Shown one piece after another: positions 33,912-45,426 of a stretch of DNA of 64,000 nucleotides. The DNA is taken from assembly GCA_963691655.1 (NCBI GenBank), contig OY829327.1:68026079-68090078 (forward strand), given 5' to 3'. The notes beneath the pieces were generated by a model that did not search any database, had not been told where the DNA came from, and saw only the letters and a list, made by a program, of their open reading frames with translations. The stretch comes from Toxonevra muliebris (taxonomy: Eukaryota; Arthropoda; Insecta; Diptera; Pallopteridae). Position numbers and translations under genes: made by a program. Positions within the stretch are counted from its first letter, which is position 1. Each line of letters begins with the position of its first letter.

Positions 33912-36690
33912 TATGTTTGAAATAAGCCATGTAAGTGTAAAGTAATTATAATTTTCTGTTTATTCGAAAATTTAATATTCATTTCCTAATTTGGCGAGTT
34001 CATATATTTCTATACAGGAATATTGTTTTATTACATTAACTTTATTTGCAAAAGAGAACATCTAATAATATTAATTTTAAAAAGAATAACTATTTCTTAC
34101 AAAAAATATTTAAATAATATTTAAAACAATTTTCTGTCTACTTATTACTTACAAAAATTTCATGAATAATTGAAAATGTTTTCTTTAAGTGTATCAGCAA
34201 CTGACTGAATTGCTCTGACAATCATCGGAGTTTTAAATGATATTCAGCCACTGTTTACAAGAAGGTATGCAAAGTAAAAGGTTAATTTTTTTATATTTAT
34301 TTATTCGGAGACTGCTTTCATTGTTGCACTCTAGACAAGATGAGTTAAGTGGTTGCACCACAAAATGGCATGCAATGAAATTCCAGGGACAACAACAGCT
34401 ACAAAAGTAGCAGTAGAAAAAAGCGGCAGTGTAAAAATGAGTTTTATTCTTAAGATGACTTAAGCAGTTTTATTTTCCGTTCTTTCAATAAATACATACG
34501 TAGAACTGTACATATGTATGTACTATTTATATACGTTCCTAAATACAAGACAGCTAGGCGCATGCACACATTATGTATACCAGCAGTGGCAACAGTAGAC
34601 AGACAACAACAAAAGTGTTGATAACATCGGTGGCTCTTGGAGTGTCTAACTTGCAGCATTGGTATGACAAGTCAAAGGCCAGGCTTCTGGTTGCAAAATG
34701 GTTGGAATTGTTCTTTTTTTTGTCTTTCTCTCTCTCTTCTAGCAGAATATTCATTATTATTATGCGGCAAAAAGTAAATAGTGTAAACAACAATTTTCTC
34801 TAAATGTATAAAGTTGCCATAGCACGAGTGTCGCTGTGCAGTTTTTCATTACGTCAGTGCTGCTTGTGACTGTTTGCAACATCATCTTCCATATCGTCAG
34901 TATCATCGTCAACAGCAGCAGTAGCCATAGCGTTAACATCTAAGTATGTATGCGCTCTGTACTCGCACCGAGACATAGACCTTGTCCTCATCTTTTGGCT
35001 CATCTCAGTGTCATCTTCTAAAACGCATTTAACTCATGTGTTGCGTATCGTGTGTAATTCTGGTAGTTTTTCCTTCATAAGCACAGCGGCATGCACATTA
35101 GAATTGAGATTTTCTTTAAAGATTTCTATGGAAATTCATTTCATTAGAAATAAATTTGTTACACCTCACGGTAAATGTACGAAGGTGATTATATCAGAAT
35201 GACTAGTTATTTGTGAAAATTATTTTGGAATATTTAGTAATTGTTTGGATTATGGCTGTTATTATTTTTCTTTTTACTGGGCTTGGAAGAGATTGGATTG
35301 ATGTAAACGGGTAGGGTAGAAGATACTTAATAACGACAAGAGCGATAAATTTTTCAGGTGCGCTTTTTAATATATACATATACACTTGACTGTGACGAAG
35401 TTGATTTATAAAGAAAATTATCGTAAGCCATATTTTCAGCAGCTGAAATAATTGGGTAGTATGCGTTACATTTAGATAACATATTAAAAAATTTAGATCA
35501 AAGTTCGGTGAAATCGGTAATGTAAAGTAACGAATGTATTGTATGACAAGTTCAAACCGACTCTCCCTGTTAGACTGTAGTAGCTTTAAACGAATTTATA
35601 AAGCCTGTTCCAGGCTCAATTTCCTATACTCGGGAAATTGAAGCAGCGAACACTTCTCTACAAAAACATTTATATTTCTATGCATGGCTTAAAGGGTAAT
35701 TCTAAGCTTCTAACCGATGCTTTACATTAGATGAGGCATGATAAGATGCTCTACTTTCCATTGTCCCGGTAGGAAAGTTTCAAAATCTGCTATTATCAGA
35801 AGGCTGCTCTATTTTGGGGCTCTTATTTTAGATGCTTTTTTTCTTAAGTCATTTGGGACCGGTACTAGATGCCATAACCAATTTTGAAAATATTTAAAAC
35901 TCAATTCCCATATGTTTTCAATGAGAGATTTTAGTACTCAAAAAAATAAAAAAAATGTTTTCTGACTTTTAGACAGTGTAGTATTTTCTGGCTTACCCCC
36001 AAAAATGAAGGTGACTAGGTGTAAAAAAATTTAAAATATTTCTACGTCACATCTCGATAAATAAGTATTCCCTGGGATCAAATTTAATATATGAAAAATA
36101 TGGTGAATTTTGCCTATTTTCATATTCCTATATTTTTTTACAAAAGTTTCTTACAAATATAGAAGAACCTGTGAATTTATAATTTCTACATCAAGTTTAC
36201 TGTTTTATCTAGACGAATTTATTTCTCATTTGAAATGCAAAATAATTAGTTTTACTATTTTTTGTTGATTTTTAGAACCTAATCTGGTTTTTAAAATCTA
36301 GTGAAATCTAATATTTTTAAATTATCTAAATGCAATTTTAAACAGTGATTTCTTTTGGAAAAAAATTATAAATGTATTTTTGACGAATTTCCGAAGTTTC
36401 TGGTCGATATATAGCGGGCCAGAATGGATTAATTCTGCGAAAATGATGAGTCATATAACATAAAAAATGTTTTTTCATAAGGATACTCCTTTTTTTCAAT
36501 CCAGACCCTTTTAGAATTCTGTCCTTTTTTTGACAAGAAAAAAGTATATCATCGAAGTAATTGCAACCGTTCGCGTAATGTCTCGATACATATGAAACAG
36601 CTGCAACCGTTCGTAATACCTACATTAAATGCATCTATTCACTAAGAACAACGACTCCTAGACTGCATTTGCATCATATTTCATTTGGCA
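33912..36690. other. Intron-like AT-rich DNA, no supported features
   Basis: It contains CAACAA/CAGCAG-like tracts at 34370-34430 and 34580-34620 and a TCATC-rich patch near 34880-34930, typical of fly non-coding DNA. A small AATTTCC..GGAAATT hairpin lies near 35615-35640. No credible gene. Confidence 0.4.
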
Positions 36691-36691
36691 C

Positions 36692-37081
36692 TCAATAAAA
36701 ATCACCGTTGCGTCTCCACTCTCTGAGTGGAATGCCAAGTAAACGCCCACTGGTAAACGATGGGTGGAAGTTTCCCAATATATGCACCAAGTCATCAAGT
36801 CCCATCCTTTTTCCTGACAATGAAATATCATTTAATTTGGTATTATTAAACATAATGTATTGCGTTTCCATAAGTTCTGTTGCGGCGATAAATTCCAATT
36901 CCAAATTTTGGAATATAGATAGGACCTTCAGGGTTTGGAAATGTAGGTGAAAGGGCTCATTTTGCAATTTTTTTCTTGACATTTTGACAAAGAACACTAG
37001 TTTACAGCCAAAATTACCAATGAATACCACTATCCAATTCCTATGTAAAATTAGTCGCTGAGCCCGAAAATCAATCATCAT
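36692..37081 (-). CDS. 129-codon open frame, unidentified
   Basis: The longest uninterrupted frame in the window, from an ATG at 37081. It starts MMIDFRAQRLILHRN and contains a KMSRKKLQNEPFHLHFQTLK segment. The opposite strand is open for 80 codons over the same span. Sequence is hydrophobic near the start but has no convincing signal peptide, and no family is recognised. The neighbourhood is repeat-like, so it is probably a fragment of an unrecognised element or chance. There is no splice or expression evidence. Confidence 0.2.
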   Translation of the reverse strand: MMIDFRAQRLILHRNWIVVFIGNFGCKLVFFVKMSRKKLQNEPFHLHFQTLKVLSIFQNLELEFIAATELMETQYIMFNNTKLNDISLSGKRMGLDDLVHILGNFHPSFTSGRLLGIPLREWRRNGDFY

Positions 37082-37725
37082 TTTTAATTCTATGGTGTGG
37101 TGTTTGGAGATATCGCCAATTAATTTTTTTTATCGGACCAAAAAAGGTTTGTCCACATAATTACAAATATCTTAGAAACTAGAAATTCGATTTGAACAAA
37201 CAGTATACAGAACTAAAAATATTTGTCATCTTACGTTAATACATTTTGATTCGATTGGATAAATAGTTTTTGGACAATTAAGTAAATTACCAAGAAATTT
37301 GGAGTTTTTTTTTCAAATATTTTTAAACAAAATTTTGGATTACAAATAATATTAGGAAAACTCAATAATTTGTTGTGTTTTAAACCTAACTATTTTTACT
37401 CAATTGCATGTAACCTTTACATTTATCCATAGATTTTTATCTTTTATAATTTATTTTTGTTTTTGTTCAAATCGAGTTTCCGAGCTTGAATTTACATTTC
37501 TCTACACAACATTGATTTGGCATAAAACTGTAGGTCTCTTCCATTGGTGTAAAAATATAACTCGCCCAACATGAATGGTGAACAACTCGGTTCTTGGTCT
37601 ATTACACTGTGTGACAGTAAAAAATACCTGGAAAGTCATACTATTTTTCTTGTAAGTCTTGTCAAGTAAAACAAGAGTCTGTACTTGAAATTTTCCAAAC
37701 ACCCCTAAAATATTGATTTACCGTT

Positions 37726-38027
37726 ACCGTTTTGGGTACCTTTGGGCACTTATAAGACTGTAACTTGGTTGATTATCAACAGATTTTTTGTTTGTTACCA
37801 GTTTTAGAAAAAATAAACTTAGACCTTTCGAATGATTTATATATTATTTTAGAAGATTTGAGGAATCTGTGTGTATTTGTCTAGCAAACACAATTTTTTT
37901 TCACTTTTTTCGACTTTTCTCAACTTTGACGGTGTTTGTACACACTATTTTATTAAGGAGCTATACTGAATCTGTTGATAATCAACCAAGTTACAGGCTT
38001 ATAAGTGCCCAAAGGTACCCAAAACCG
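37726..38027. mobile_element. Foldback element with 60-bp near-perfect arms
   Basis: The arm 37726-37785 (ACCGTTTTGGGTACCTTTGG, CACTTATAAGACTGTAACTT, GGTTGATTATCAACAGATT) is repeated inverted at 37969-38027 with only about two differences, around a ~183-bp spacer. Right after the right arm another direct copy of the arm tip (TTTGGGTACCTTTGGGCA, 38032-38050) suggests a duplicated or partly rearranged end. No coding content. Confidence 0.75.
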
Positions 38028-38223
38028 TTTTTTTTGGGTACCTTTGGGCATTTTTTTAAATTGTGAATAAATAGACAACAGTGCATTAAGTATAGTATGT
38101 GATCACATCAACGAAAAACCAGCCAACGCCTCAAGTTGAAATAAAATACTGCAGTATACGTTTACACGTAGACGTAGTTTCAAAGTTAAATTATTTTTGA
38201 AACAACCTTAGTATTTATATAAG

Positions 38224-39480
38224 TACAGTACTTTTCGAATATAACGAACGTACTTATTAACAGCGAATTAATTGTAAAATACCATACTTCTTGTTATACT
38301 AATCAGAATTTAAAATTCTTATATATAATATATAATTACTTAAAACAAATTAATAAAAAGCTCATTCAGCAAAAAGTAATTTTAGGCATTCAACCTTCAC
38401 AACTTCATAAAATCACGCCCATTATTTTTTTCGGATTTTGAGAACGGATTTATGCTTTTTACACCATTATTAATCAATTTTAATTTTTTTGAAGTCAATA
38501 TAAAATTTCGGAACTACATAGAGAGTTAAACCGAATAGAACCGAACGGGTAAAAGAAACCTTCCAATTGTAACAAACCATTTTAGAGTTCGAAGTGCTCA
38601 TAGTTTTAGGTTTTGATGAACTGTGAATGAATACCATGAACGTATGTAACAATTAAAAAGAAGAAATCGAAGCTTTTTTGATCCTGCAGCAATGAATACT
38701 TATGCATATTTTAACATCGTCTTGTTATGATGTCATTGATTTATACGAAATTATTTTTTTTTCGCTACGACCGAAAGGCGTAAGTTTGTTTTTATTATTA
38801 TTGTTGTATACCTACACATATAGGACATATCGCTACCTCTATTCTCCAACCACGTACATATCTACAAAAGTACCATTTCTCAGGGAAGGTTTGAAAATCA
38901 ACTTTCGTCTTCAAGTAAGATACAAGGTTGAAGAAATAAATTTTCTTTTTATACAAACTCGCTGAGAACTTATTCCTTTCTGAATTCTTAGGTGATTTTA
39001 TACAATATAAGAAAAAAAAACTGAATTTGGCCCAAAATAGATACACGTGGTTGAAGAATAGAGATTGCGATATGAGCCATATATTTGCAAGACTTGCTCT
39101 GCTTCCTATGTGATTTCAAGATTTTTAATAACTGTTTCTAATAAATTTCTAAAGTTTTCACTTTTTTGCCCTGATGAGGTATCGTGCCATAATTTGCTTG
39201 CTCTATATAATGAATATGAACATTTAGAATTCATTTCCGTAATCTGTTATAGTTTTTAATACGAGTTGAAAAGTTAAAATTCAACAAAAGATTTTTTTTG
39301 GAAAAATATAGGATTCAAATCTAAGCAATTTTTATGTCCGTTGTTAAATTATGTATTTACACACAAATTTACGAAATTCGAAGTTTTTATTAATAAGAAT
39401 CATTTTCTTTATCGAACAATTTTCTTTAACGAACCATTTTTGCCTGTTTTTCGAAGTTCGCTTTAAGCGAAAAGTGCTGT
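38224..39480. mobile_element. TA-flanked element, 1.25 kb, CAGYACTTTTCG ends
   Basis: The body is 38226-39478 with TA at each edge. Left end CAGTACTTTTCGAATATAAC and right end (reverse complement) CAGCACTTTTCGCTTAAAGC are inverted and begin CAG, like pogo/Tigger-type members of Tc1/mariner. Inside lie the dispersed blocks shared with 30.2-30.4 kb (38290-38530) and with 2.94-3.16 kb in reverse (38850-39085). No transposase frame is recognised, so it is either non-autonomous or a mosaic. Confidence 0.6.
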
Positions 39481-40359
39481 ACATATATTTGAACGTATTT
39501 ATATTACCATAAGATCTTTTATGAGCAATTCTACATCAAAGACGTATAACCGCACAGCAGCAAAAGCCATAAAAGTAAATATTTTGAAAATCTAATTTTC
39601 ATTAATTACTCAACGAATTGATATTTAGGTATACTCGTATTTGAGTCACAAAAATTAATTACATTTTCGATTATACGCGTCTCTCTTTGGTCATCTGTTG
39701 TGCGCACGCATGCTCTAAATTAGTTGCCCGAAAAAGACAAAAAAATAAATGGGTGATAAATGGTACTCGTAACAGCAGCAACAACAAAAACATCAACACC
39801 AGATGCTAACCAGTAAAACCAAAAAAAAATTTGGGTTTTTATAAAAGTTTTCAGTTTTAAACATAACATAAAAAACAATTTTCAAAAAATTAAAAAACAC
39901 AAATAAAAAAAAAACAAACACAACATTAAAGCTCATATACAAGCCGTTTTTGAAACAATCCCAACGAGAAGAAATTTAAGAATCAAAAAATGAAATGAGT
40001 TGAAAATGCATATTCCTCAAATCGAAAAGTCAATAATCGCGGGTTGTAAATTTACGTAGTATATTTTTTATTTAATCATATCGAAAAACATCGTTATCCT
40101 AGAAATCCGAGAAAAAATTTTTTCTGGTTGACACTTTCACTTTTTTCGACCCAATTGCCCTTTTTGGGGGTTTCTGCCCATTGTGCCTTTTTAATCTTTT
40201 ACTATTTTTAATGGAAAATATTTCTAAATGAAATTTTTAGCACAAATGGAAATAATTTTTTCGATTGTCTCAAAAAAAACAAATTTAATGTGCAATAGGA
40301 CGTAGAGCGATAGAAACATATTAAGAGGATGAATTGTAAAAAAGAAGATGTAAATGATT
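39481..40359. other. AT-rich sequence, nothing recognised
   Basis: Includes a CAACAACAAAAACATCAACA stretch near 39775-39800. No other feature. Confidence 0.4.
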
Positions 40360-40764
40360 ACTTCACAAGTTGGGGGCAAAACAAATGGAATTTACGGCGA
40401 CCCTGCCAAAATGTTGCTAAGATGGGATAAACCGCCAAAACATCCCCATAGTCCAAAATTCAAAAGCTGTTTTGAGAAATACATAAAGTAGAAAGTTTCA
40501 GATGAGCTCACAGTGCAAATAAACTATGTACAAGACTGCTACTATGAAACTCTTTTAAAAATCCAATCCCAAATAAATGAAAACCCTATTTTCATTTTGA
40601 TTGATGAAACAACCGACAAAGCTGGACGTCATGTAACCAAGATCAATGTTGGCCCATTCATTAAACACGGAAGTTGGTATATTTTGCCTGCAGAAATTTT
40701 GGAAAAAGTAAACGCATCTGCAACTTTATTTGACGGCTTCTTTTGTCTTTTTTTACTACGTTAG
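40360..40764 (+). pseudogene. hAT-like transposase fragment (CGGBP1-like type)
   Basis: The plus-strand frame 40513-40764 reads YVQDCYYETLLKIQSQI, then FILIDETTDKAGRHV, INVGPFIKHG and EILEKVNASATLF. DETTD with a following partner-binding strand is typical of hAT-derived transposase cores seen in many insect genomes. Upstream, after an in-frame TAG near 40489, KFKSCFEKYIK can still be read, extending the fragment to about 40360. The fragment covers only about 130 codons and lacks the C-terminal dimerisation region, so it is non-functional. No flanking ends were found. Confidence 0.7.
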
Positions 40765-42362
40765 CCTTACTTCTTCTAACTCCATTTTATATAATTTTTA
40801 TGTAAGTAAGCTCTTTAATGTCTTTAGCTATACGAACTAAGATTTTGTTTAAATAAGTGATAAGTATTTAAAATATAAATTGCTTATATCGACAGATGTA
40901 GTTGCCACCACTCCCTTCGAATCGTCTTGGAATATATGGAAACAGACACAAGGAATGACGCATTCACTCCATATGCATTTTAGTATTTATGAAAAATTTG
41001 CATTGGCAAATTGAATTTTTTACTATGTTGATAGTATTTCTGCCGACCACCTTACATCAGATATTTTATATTTTTCCTTCTCAATACTTACCGATTTTTC
41101 TGAAATTTCCAATAAAATATCGTAATAATATTAAGTCGTCCAACTTTGAATTTTCCAAAAATTATACCAGATTTATTGCCAACTAAATTAAGATATTTGA
41201 ATATTTCAGAAACTACAGATGGTTTATCCTTTATGAAGTTATAGTTAAATGATTATGAAGTTTTTGTAAATATGAACCTATAATAGATTTGTATGGCGCG
41301 AAACGTTTTTTTTTTTAAACGCACGTCTGTCTATTGGGCTTCTTTTTCCACTGGGTTAATGTGCGTACATGTGCAGAGTACAACACACATTTGAACAGAC
41401 GCACAAACACATGTCGCTTTACTGTTAATTGTCAAATGCAAAACGGTGGTCAATAAAATTAATTGTCAAATCGTCAATGGTGACCAATAATTATAACAAT
41501 GGGTGGTTTTATTTTTGGTTTTTTTTTTTTTGGGAGGGAGAAAACTCACACTAACCACATTTGCTAGGCCTAAACGTCGTATAAGAAAATGCTTTGGAAT
41601 TCCACGACATGTTGACGCTGTGTGGTCGGGTAAATTTATGTTTCAATCAGCGAGTATTGTAAATATTTCGAGCGTTATGGTGACAACACGATCGTGAACA
41701 AATGGGAGGCAGGCAGGTTGGAATATTTGTTGTTGTTGTAATTGCTAAACTGGCTCTGCTTATTGCACCAACAAAATAAATAGCAAATTCGTTAAAATGA
41801 AACGGTTTCGTCTGGCTCAGATATAAAATATTTAAGAGCGGCATGCAGTAAAGGAAAATAGAACGTTTTGGGTACCGAAAATAAAATTAATTAATGTCGT
41901 TATAAAGGGATCTGAGAACTGATTGATTATTTTTTCTTGTAAATTTTAAACACATTTCTTATTCAAAGGTTTAATAAAAATCTATAAAGTAGCATTTCTT
42001 CAACTATTAACGGATCAATAGTCAGCAGCAACAAATTTTTTTTTTTAGTGTATGTTTGTGCTAATGAATAATTGCTTTGTTGAAGTTGTGTTAGTCTTCT
42101 TCTGATTTATGTGTGGTTGTTAGTACAGTAGACCATCTCAATTAGATATTTACAAATTACTTATGCAAATGAAAATAACTAAATAGTTATAAATTTATAG
42201 GCCAAAACTAATTTTAATGTGAAGTAAATATACTTTGTGAAATTGAAATTGGATTATCAATTCTTCCAATTTTTAAATTTTTTTTTATTTGGAATTCTCC
42301 TATTTTTCTAGATTTCATTTAAACTAAAAAGGTAAGAATTGAATACTTGTTATTTGGAATTA
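40765..42362. other. AT-rich sequence, one pogo-like terminus
   Basis: At 42128 TACAGTAGACCATCTCAATT resembles a pogo/Tigger end but no partner was found. Otherwise no gene or element. Confidence 0.35.
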
Positions 42363-43103
42363 ATTATTGGTAGTAATGCGCTGATTACGATTATGATTAA
42401 TCGTAATCACATGTTAATACCCGTTTTACGGGTAATCGTAACCGGTGGTTATTCTGGTAATCGTGCGTTGCAGTTATTGAAAATTTTTTATTTTATTAAT
42501 ACAGCTTTTGATTTTCATGTAATAGAAAATATTGTTAGGAACTATTTGCTATTTTCTTTTTCATGGTGGACTTAACACGTTCAGTGTCATGTGAGACCAA
42601 AGTAGTCTCACTAGTGTTGATTCGATACTCACGTAATATCGATGCTTTTACACATTACTTGTATCGAATAAAAGTATCGATGTCACCGAAAATATCGGAA
42701 GAAAGTATCGAATATGTACTTGTGTCGAATACTCGTTTAAAGGTACAACACGAAATTAGCGTCAGGTACCTCCTACAATCATTTCTCTGATCACGATGCC
42801 GTATTCAGTTTTTCGCTATACGTCATGTTTTTTAGATATTTCGACTTGAAATACGTGAGTCGTATAAGAAAAGTTGCAATTTTCTGAGTAGTGTTAACTT
42901 ATATGATATTTATTATGTTTAGATGCAAATTGCTCGAAAATTTATAATAACAGGAAAACTCCCAACAGATTATAGCTTGTTAAAAATATTTTATTTTAAT
43001 GAAAAGATTTCAATATACATTACATTTTACATACATGGGCGGCAGTATTTTGTAGAACTGCAATATTTTCGTACATTGAAATACAGCAGTATGAACTGAA
43101 ATC

Positions 43104-43358
43104 TGAACCGTAGTGCAAAAGTAGTGTGAGTCATTTTTTTTTATTATTTGGATTTTCACCTTTAGGCAATAAGTTTAACCTCACTCAGTGTCCCACAAAT
43201 GTGAAATAAGCCTAGGTTGATAATATGATTTATATAGCTGTCTGCACATTGGGAAAATAAATTTTATAAATACCCAATTTTGTACAGCACTTTAAAAAAT
43301 CCAATGTATTTCCCAAAATCTGATTTTGACTTACATCACTTTTGCACTCAACGGCTCA
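43104..43358. mobile_element. TGAGCC-ended MITE, uninterrupted copy
   Basis: 255-bp relative of 20238-20626. Left TGAACCGTAGTGCAAAAG (diverged) and right (reverse complement) TGAGCCGTTGAGTGCAAAAG. The internal order ATTATTTGGATTTTCA, ATAA.TTTAACCTCA, CTAGGTT, TTTTGTACAGCA, TCTGATTTTGACTTACA matches. It provides the empty site for the TTAA insertion in the other copy. Confidence 0.7.
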
Positions 43359-43899
43359 TATTTTTAATATGCATATTGAATAATTCTGTGGCCGCATTTT
43401 AAATATTACACTGTTTTACAAATGGAAACTTTTGAAAACGAGCAGAGACAGGACAAATGCATTTAGGATAATGGGGGGGTCGCTAAGTCCGAATCCGTTG
43501 TCCGTTTTGCTCTGCTACGTCATAATTTTTTTTTATTAACATCAAAATTTTTAAAATTGAAAAAAACAAAAAATTAAAAATGCAGTTCATATTTTTTGCA
43601 TCAAAACATCCATCTACTTTGTGTTCTAGAACAATTAAATCTTAAAAATTTCTTAGTGTATACCTACAAATAAATTTATATATTGTTGTTTCCTTTTTGA
43701 CACGTTCACATATTCATTTTTGAACACATTGTACTTAAGTAAATACTTATGAACATAGTTCTTGACAAGAGAAAGATTTATTTTTCAATTTTAGATTTAT
43801 CATATCTCGAAAACTTACCCATAGAAAAAAAAAAAATAATGTAATTTTCGTGTTCAGCGACCTCGAATTAGTTTAGAAAACATACTTTGGTTCATGTTA

Positions 43900-44225
43900 T
43901 ATTTTCACTGTATTCCAGTGTTAGTGAACACACACAGGGATATTGTCCCTATAAATGCAGAGCACTGTGTTGATTGGAAAAGGTATCTCTGAGTATTTGT
44001 TTTAAATTTGAAAAGGTCATAACAATCAGGAAAAATATTTGCAGGGAGCCTATTCCATAATCGCGAGGTACGACAGAGGAAAGAACTATCTCTATAATGT
44101 GTGGTGCGTTGGAATACCGTGTCCACGTGGAATGCGTGAATTACACTTGCAGTTCGATTCTGATGTAGGAAAGTATGCCAAATCGACTATTGGTCCCAAC
44201 CACCATTAATTATCTTGTAAAGGTC
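43900..44225 (-). pseudogene. LINE 3-prime end: C-terminus of non-LTR pol
   Basis: Minus frame 43905-44126 reads RTTHYRDSSFLCRTSRLWN and RLPANIFPDCYDLFKFK. The pattern (RT..Y..SF..R..RLWN.LP...F....L..FK) is the extreme C-terminus of reverse-transcriptase proteins of CR1/jockey-like LINEs, ending in a natural stop. Upstream, HAFHVDTVFQ precedes it as expected, with shifts. Retro-insertion truncated at the 5-prime side would explain the short length. Confidence 0.65.
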
Positions 44226-44754
44226 GAAAAAACATTAAACGCAGTATTGTTTTTCACTATCTATGGTTTCTCGACCGAATGCAATGAGATAAACCATGTA
44301 TAAATGGGTGGTGACATGTTGGTCTCATACGGCACATAAGTATTTACAATCAATCTCCTGGTCGCGTGAGACACGTGACCATAAATAAAAAATGTCTGTA
44401 TTCCTTGGCTTTTTTGTATATTTCATTAAAAAACATATTGCATTTATCTATCATATTCTGCAAAAAAAATTATGGTAGCCGGTTGGGCCACTTTTTTTTC
44501 GTATATGATGCCACTGAGCGTGTAAAAGAATGTCGACTATTGGATTTGCAGTGTAAACTCGGTCTTGAAATTTTACTTTCATTGTTCTTTTTTTAATTGC
44601 ATAAATGTTGTCAACTTAATATTTGAATAATATACAACAAATACATTCAGAAAATAATGCTTATTAATTCCATAATTTAAAATCAATAATTGTAATCGAT
44701 AGTTATTAAAAATGATAATCGTGAAACCCGTATCAACGCATCACTAGTTATTAA

Positions 44755-45426
44755 TTTTTAATTCTAGACTTGCCTTCAACTTTCACCTGCTCTAAACAAT
44801 AAAGCATTGAATTGTTTTTGTCGACGAGTTATTGAAAATTTTAAATTGCGAATTAATGAAAAACTTCTTTAAATTAATGAAACTTTCATTCAATTGATGA
44901 ATTTGTACTGAACGTTCATTGGTATGGTTCATTATTCGAAGTAGTTATCATAATTTTGTCAACTTTTAATTTGTCAATTTTTATTAAAGTTAGGGTACCT
45001 AATGTTTTTTTTTCTTGATTCTTAAGCACAAAATTTCTGCTGCACACAAAAAACGTACAAAAAATTTAAAATAGCGTCCGACCGAAGGTGACGTTTCTGG
45101 TTGAAGCCGAACTTCGGACAAAATTGCAGCATTTGGACGAAGCCTATTATTTCCACTAAGCTGGATCAAATTTTATATCAAGTTAAAATCAAAATAAAAT
45201 GCAAACATATTTTTTTTTTATTATTTTATTAAAAGTTTTAGATTAGCTTGTTTTCAATGGCCTATATTTTGCAAACTACTTAATATTGAAAAAAAGGGAT
45301 CTGATAATGAAAGTATGAAGCAAACTTTAATCTTAACTTTATAGTAAAATAAAAATTAAAATTTTTTTCCAATTATTAATACAAAACTTTTGCAAAAGCT
45401 ATAAGCAAATTGAATTTTTGAACAAC
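44755..45426. other. AT-rich sequence with a GCCGAA patch
   Basis: Only the GACCGAAGG..GCCGAACTTCGG patch at 45065-45130, related to 3235-3360, is notable. Confidence 0.4.

Larger units (their letters stand above)
42572..44526. mobile_element. TTAA-flanked (piggyBac-type) element, copy 2
   Basis: The body is 42576-44522. Left end CACGTTCAGTGTCATGTGAGACC follows TTAA; right end (reverse complement) CACGCTCAGTGGCATC, followed by TAAA. Its right quarter matches the right quarter of the 6147-7518 element (CATACGGCACATAAGTATTT, CAATCTCCTGG, TTCCTTGGCT, TTATGGTAGCCGG). The body has collected a TA-type MITE (43104-43358) and a LINE 3-prime piece (43900-44225). A TATCGAAT-rich patch lies at 42610-42740. 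No transposase frame. Confidence 0.75.
42363..44754. mobile_element. Probable hAT-like element split by a TTAA insertion
   Basis: The proposed body is 42371-44746. Left end TAGTAATGCGCTGATTACGA and right end (reverse complement) TAGTGATGCGTTGATACGGG are imperfectly inverted; both are followed by CGATTAT-like and TAATACCC/ATACGGG motifs. Flanks ATTATTGG and GTTATTAA agree at five of eight positions. The host element would be only about 425 bp once the 1.95-kb TTAA element is removed. The weak duplication leaves this uncertain. Confidence 0.45.
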
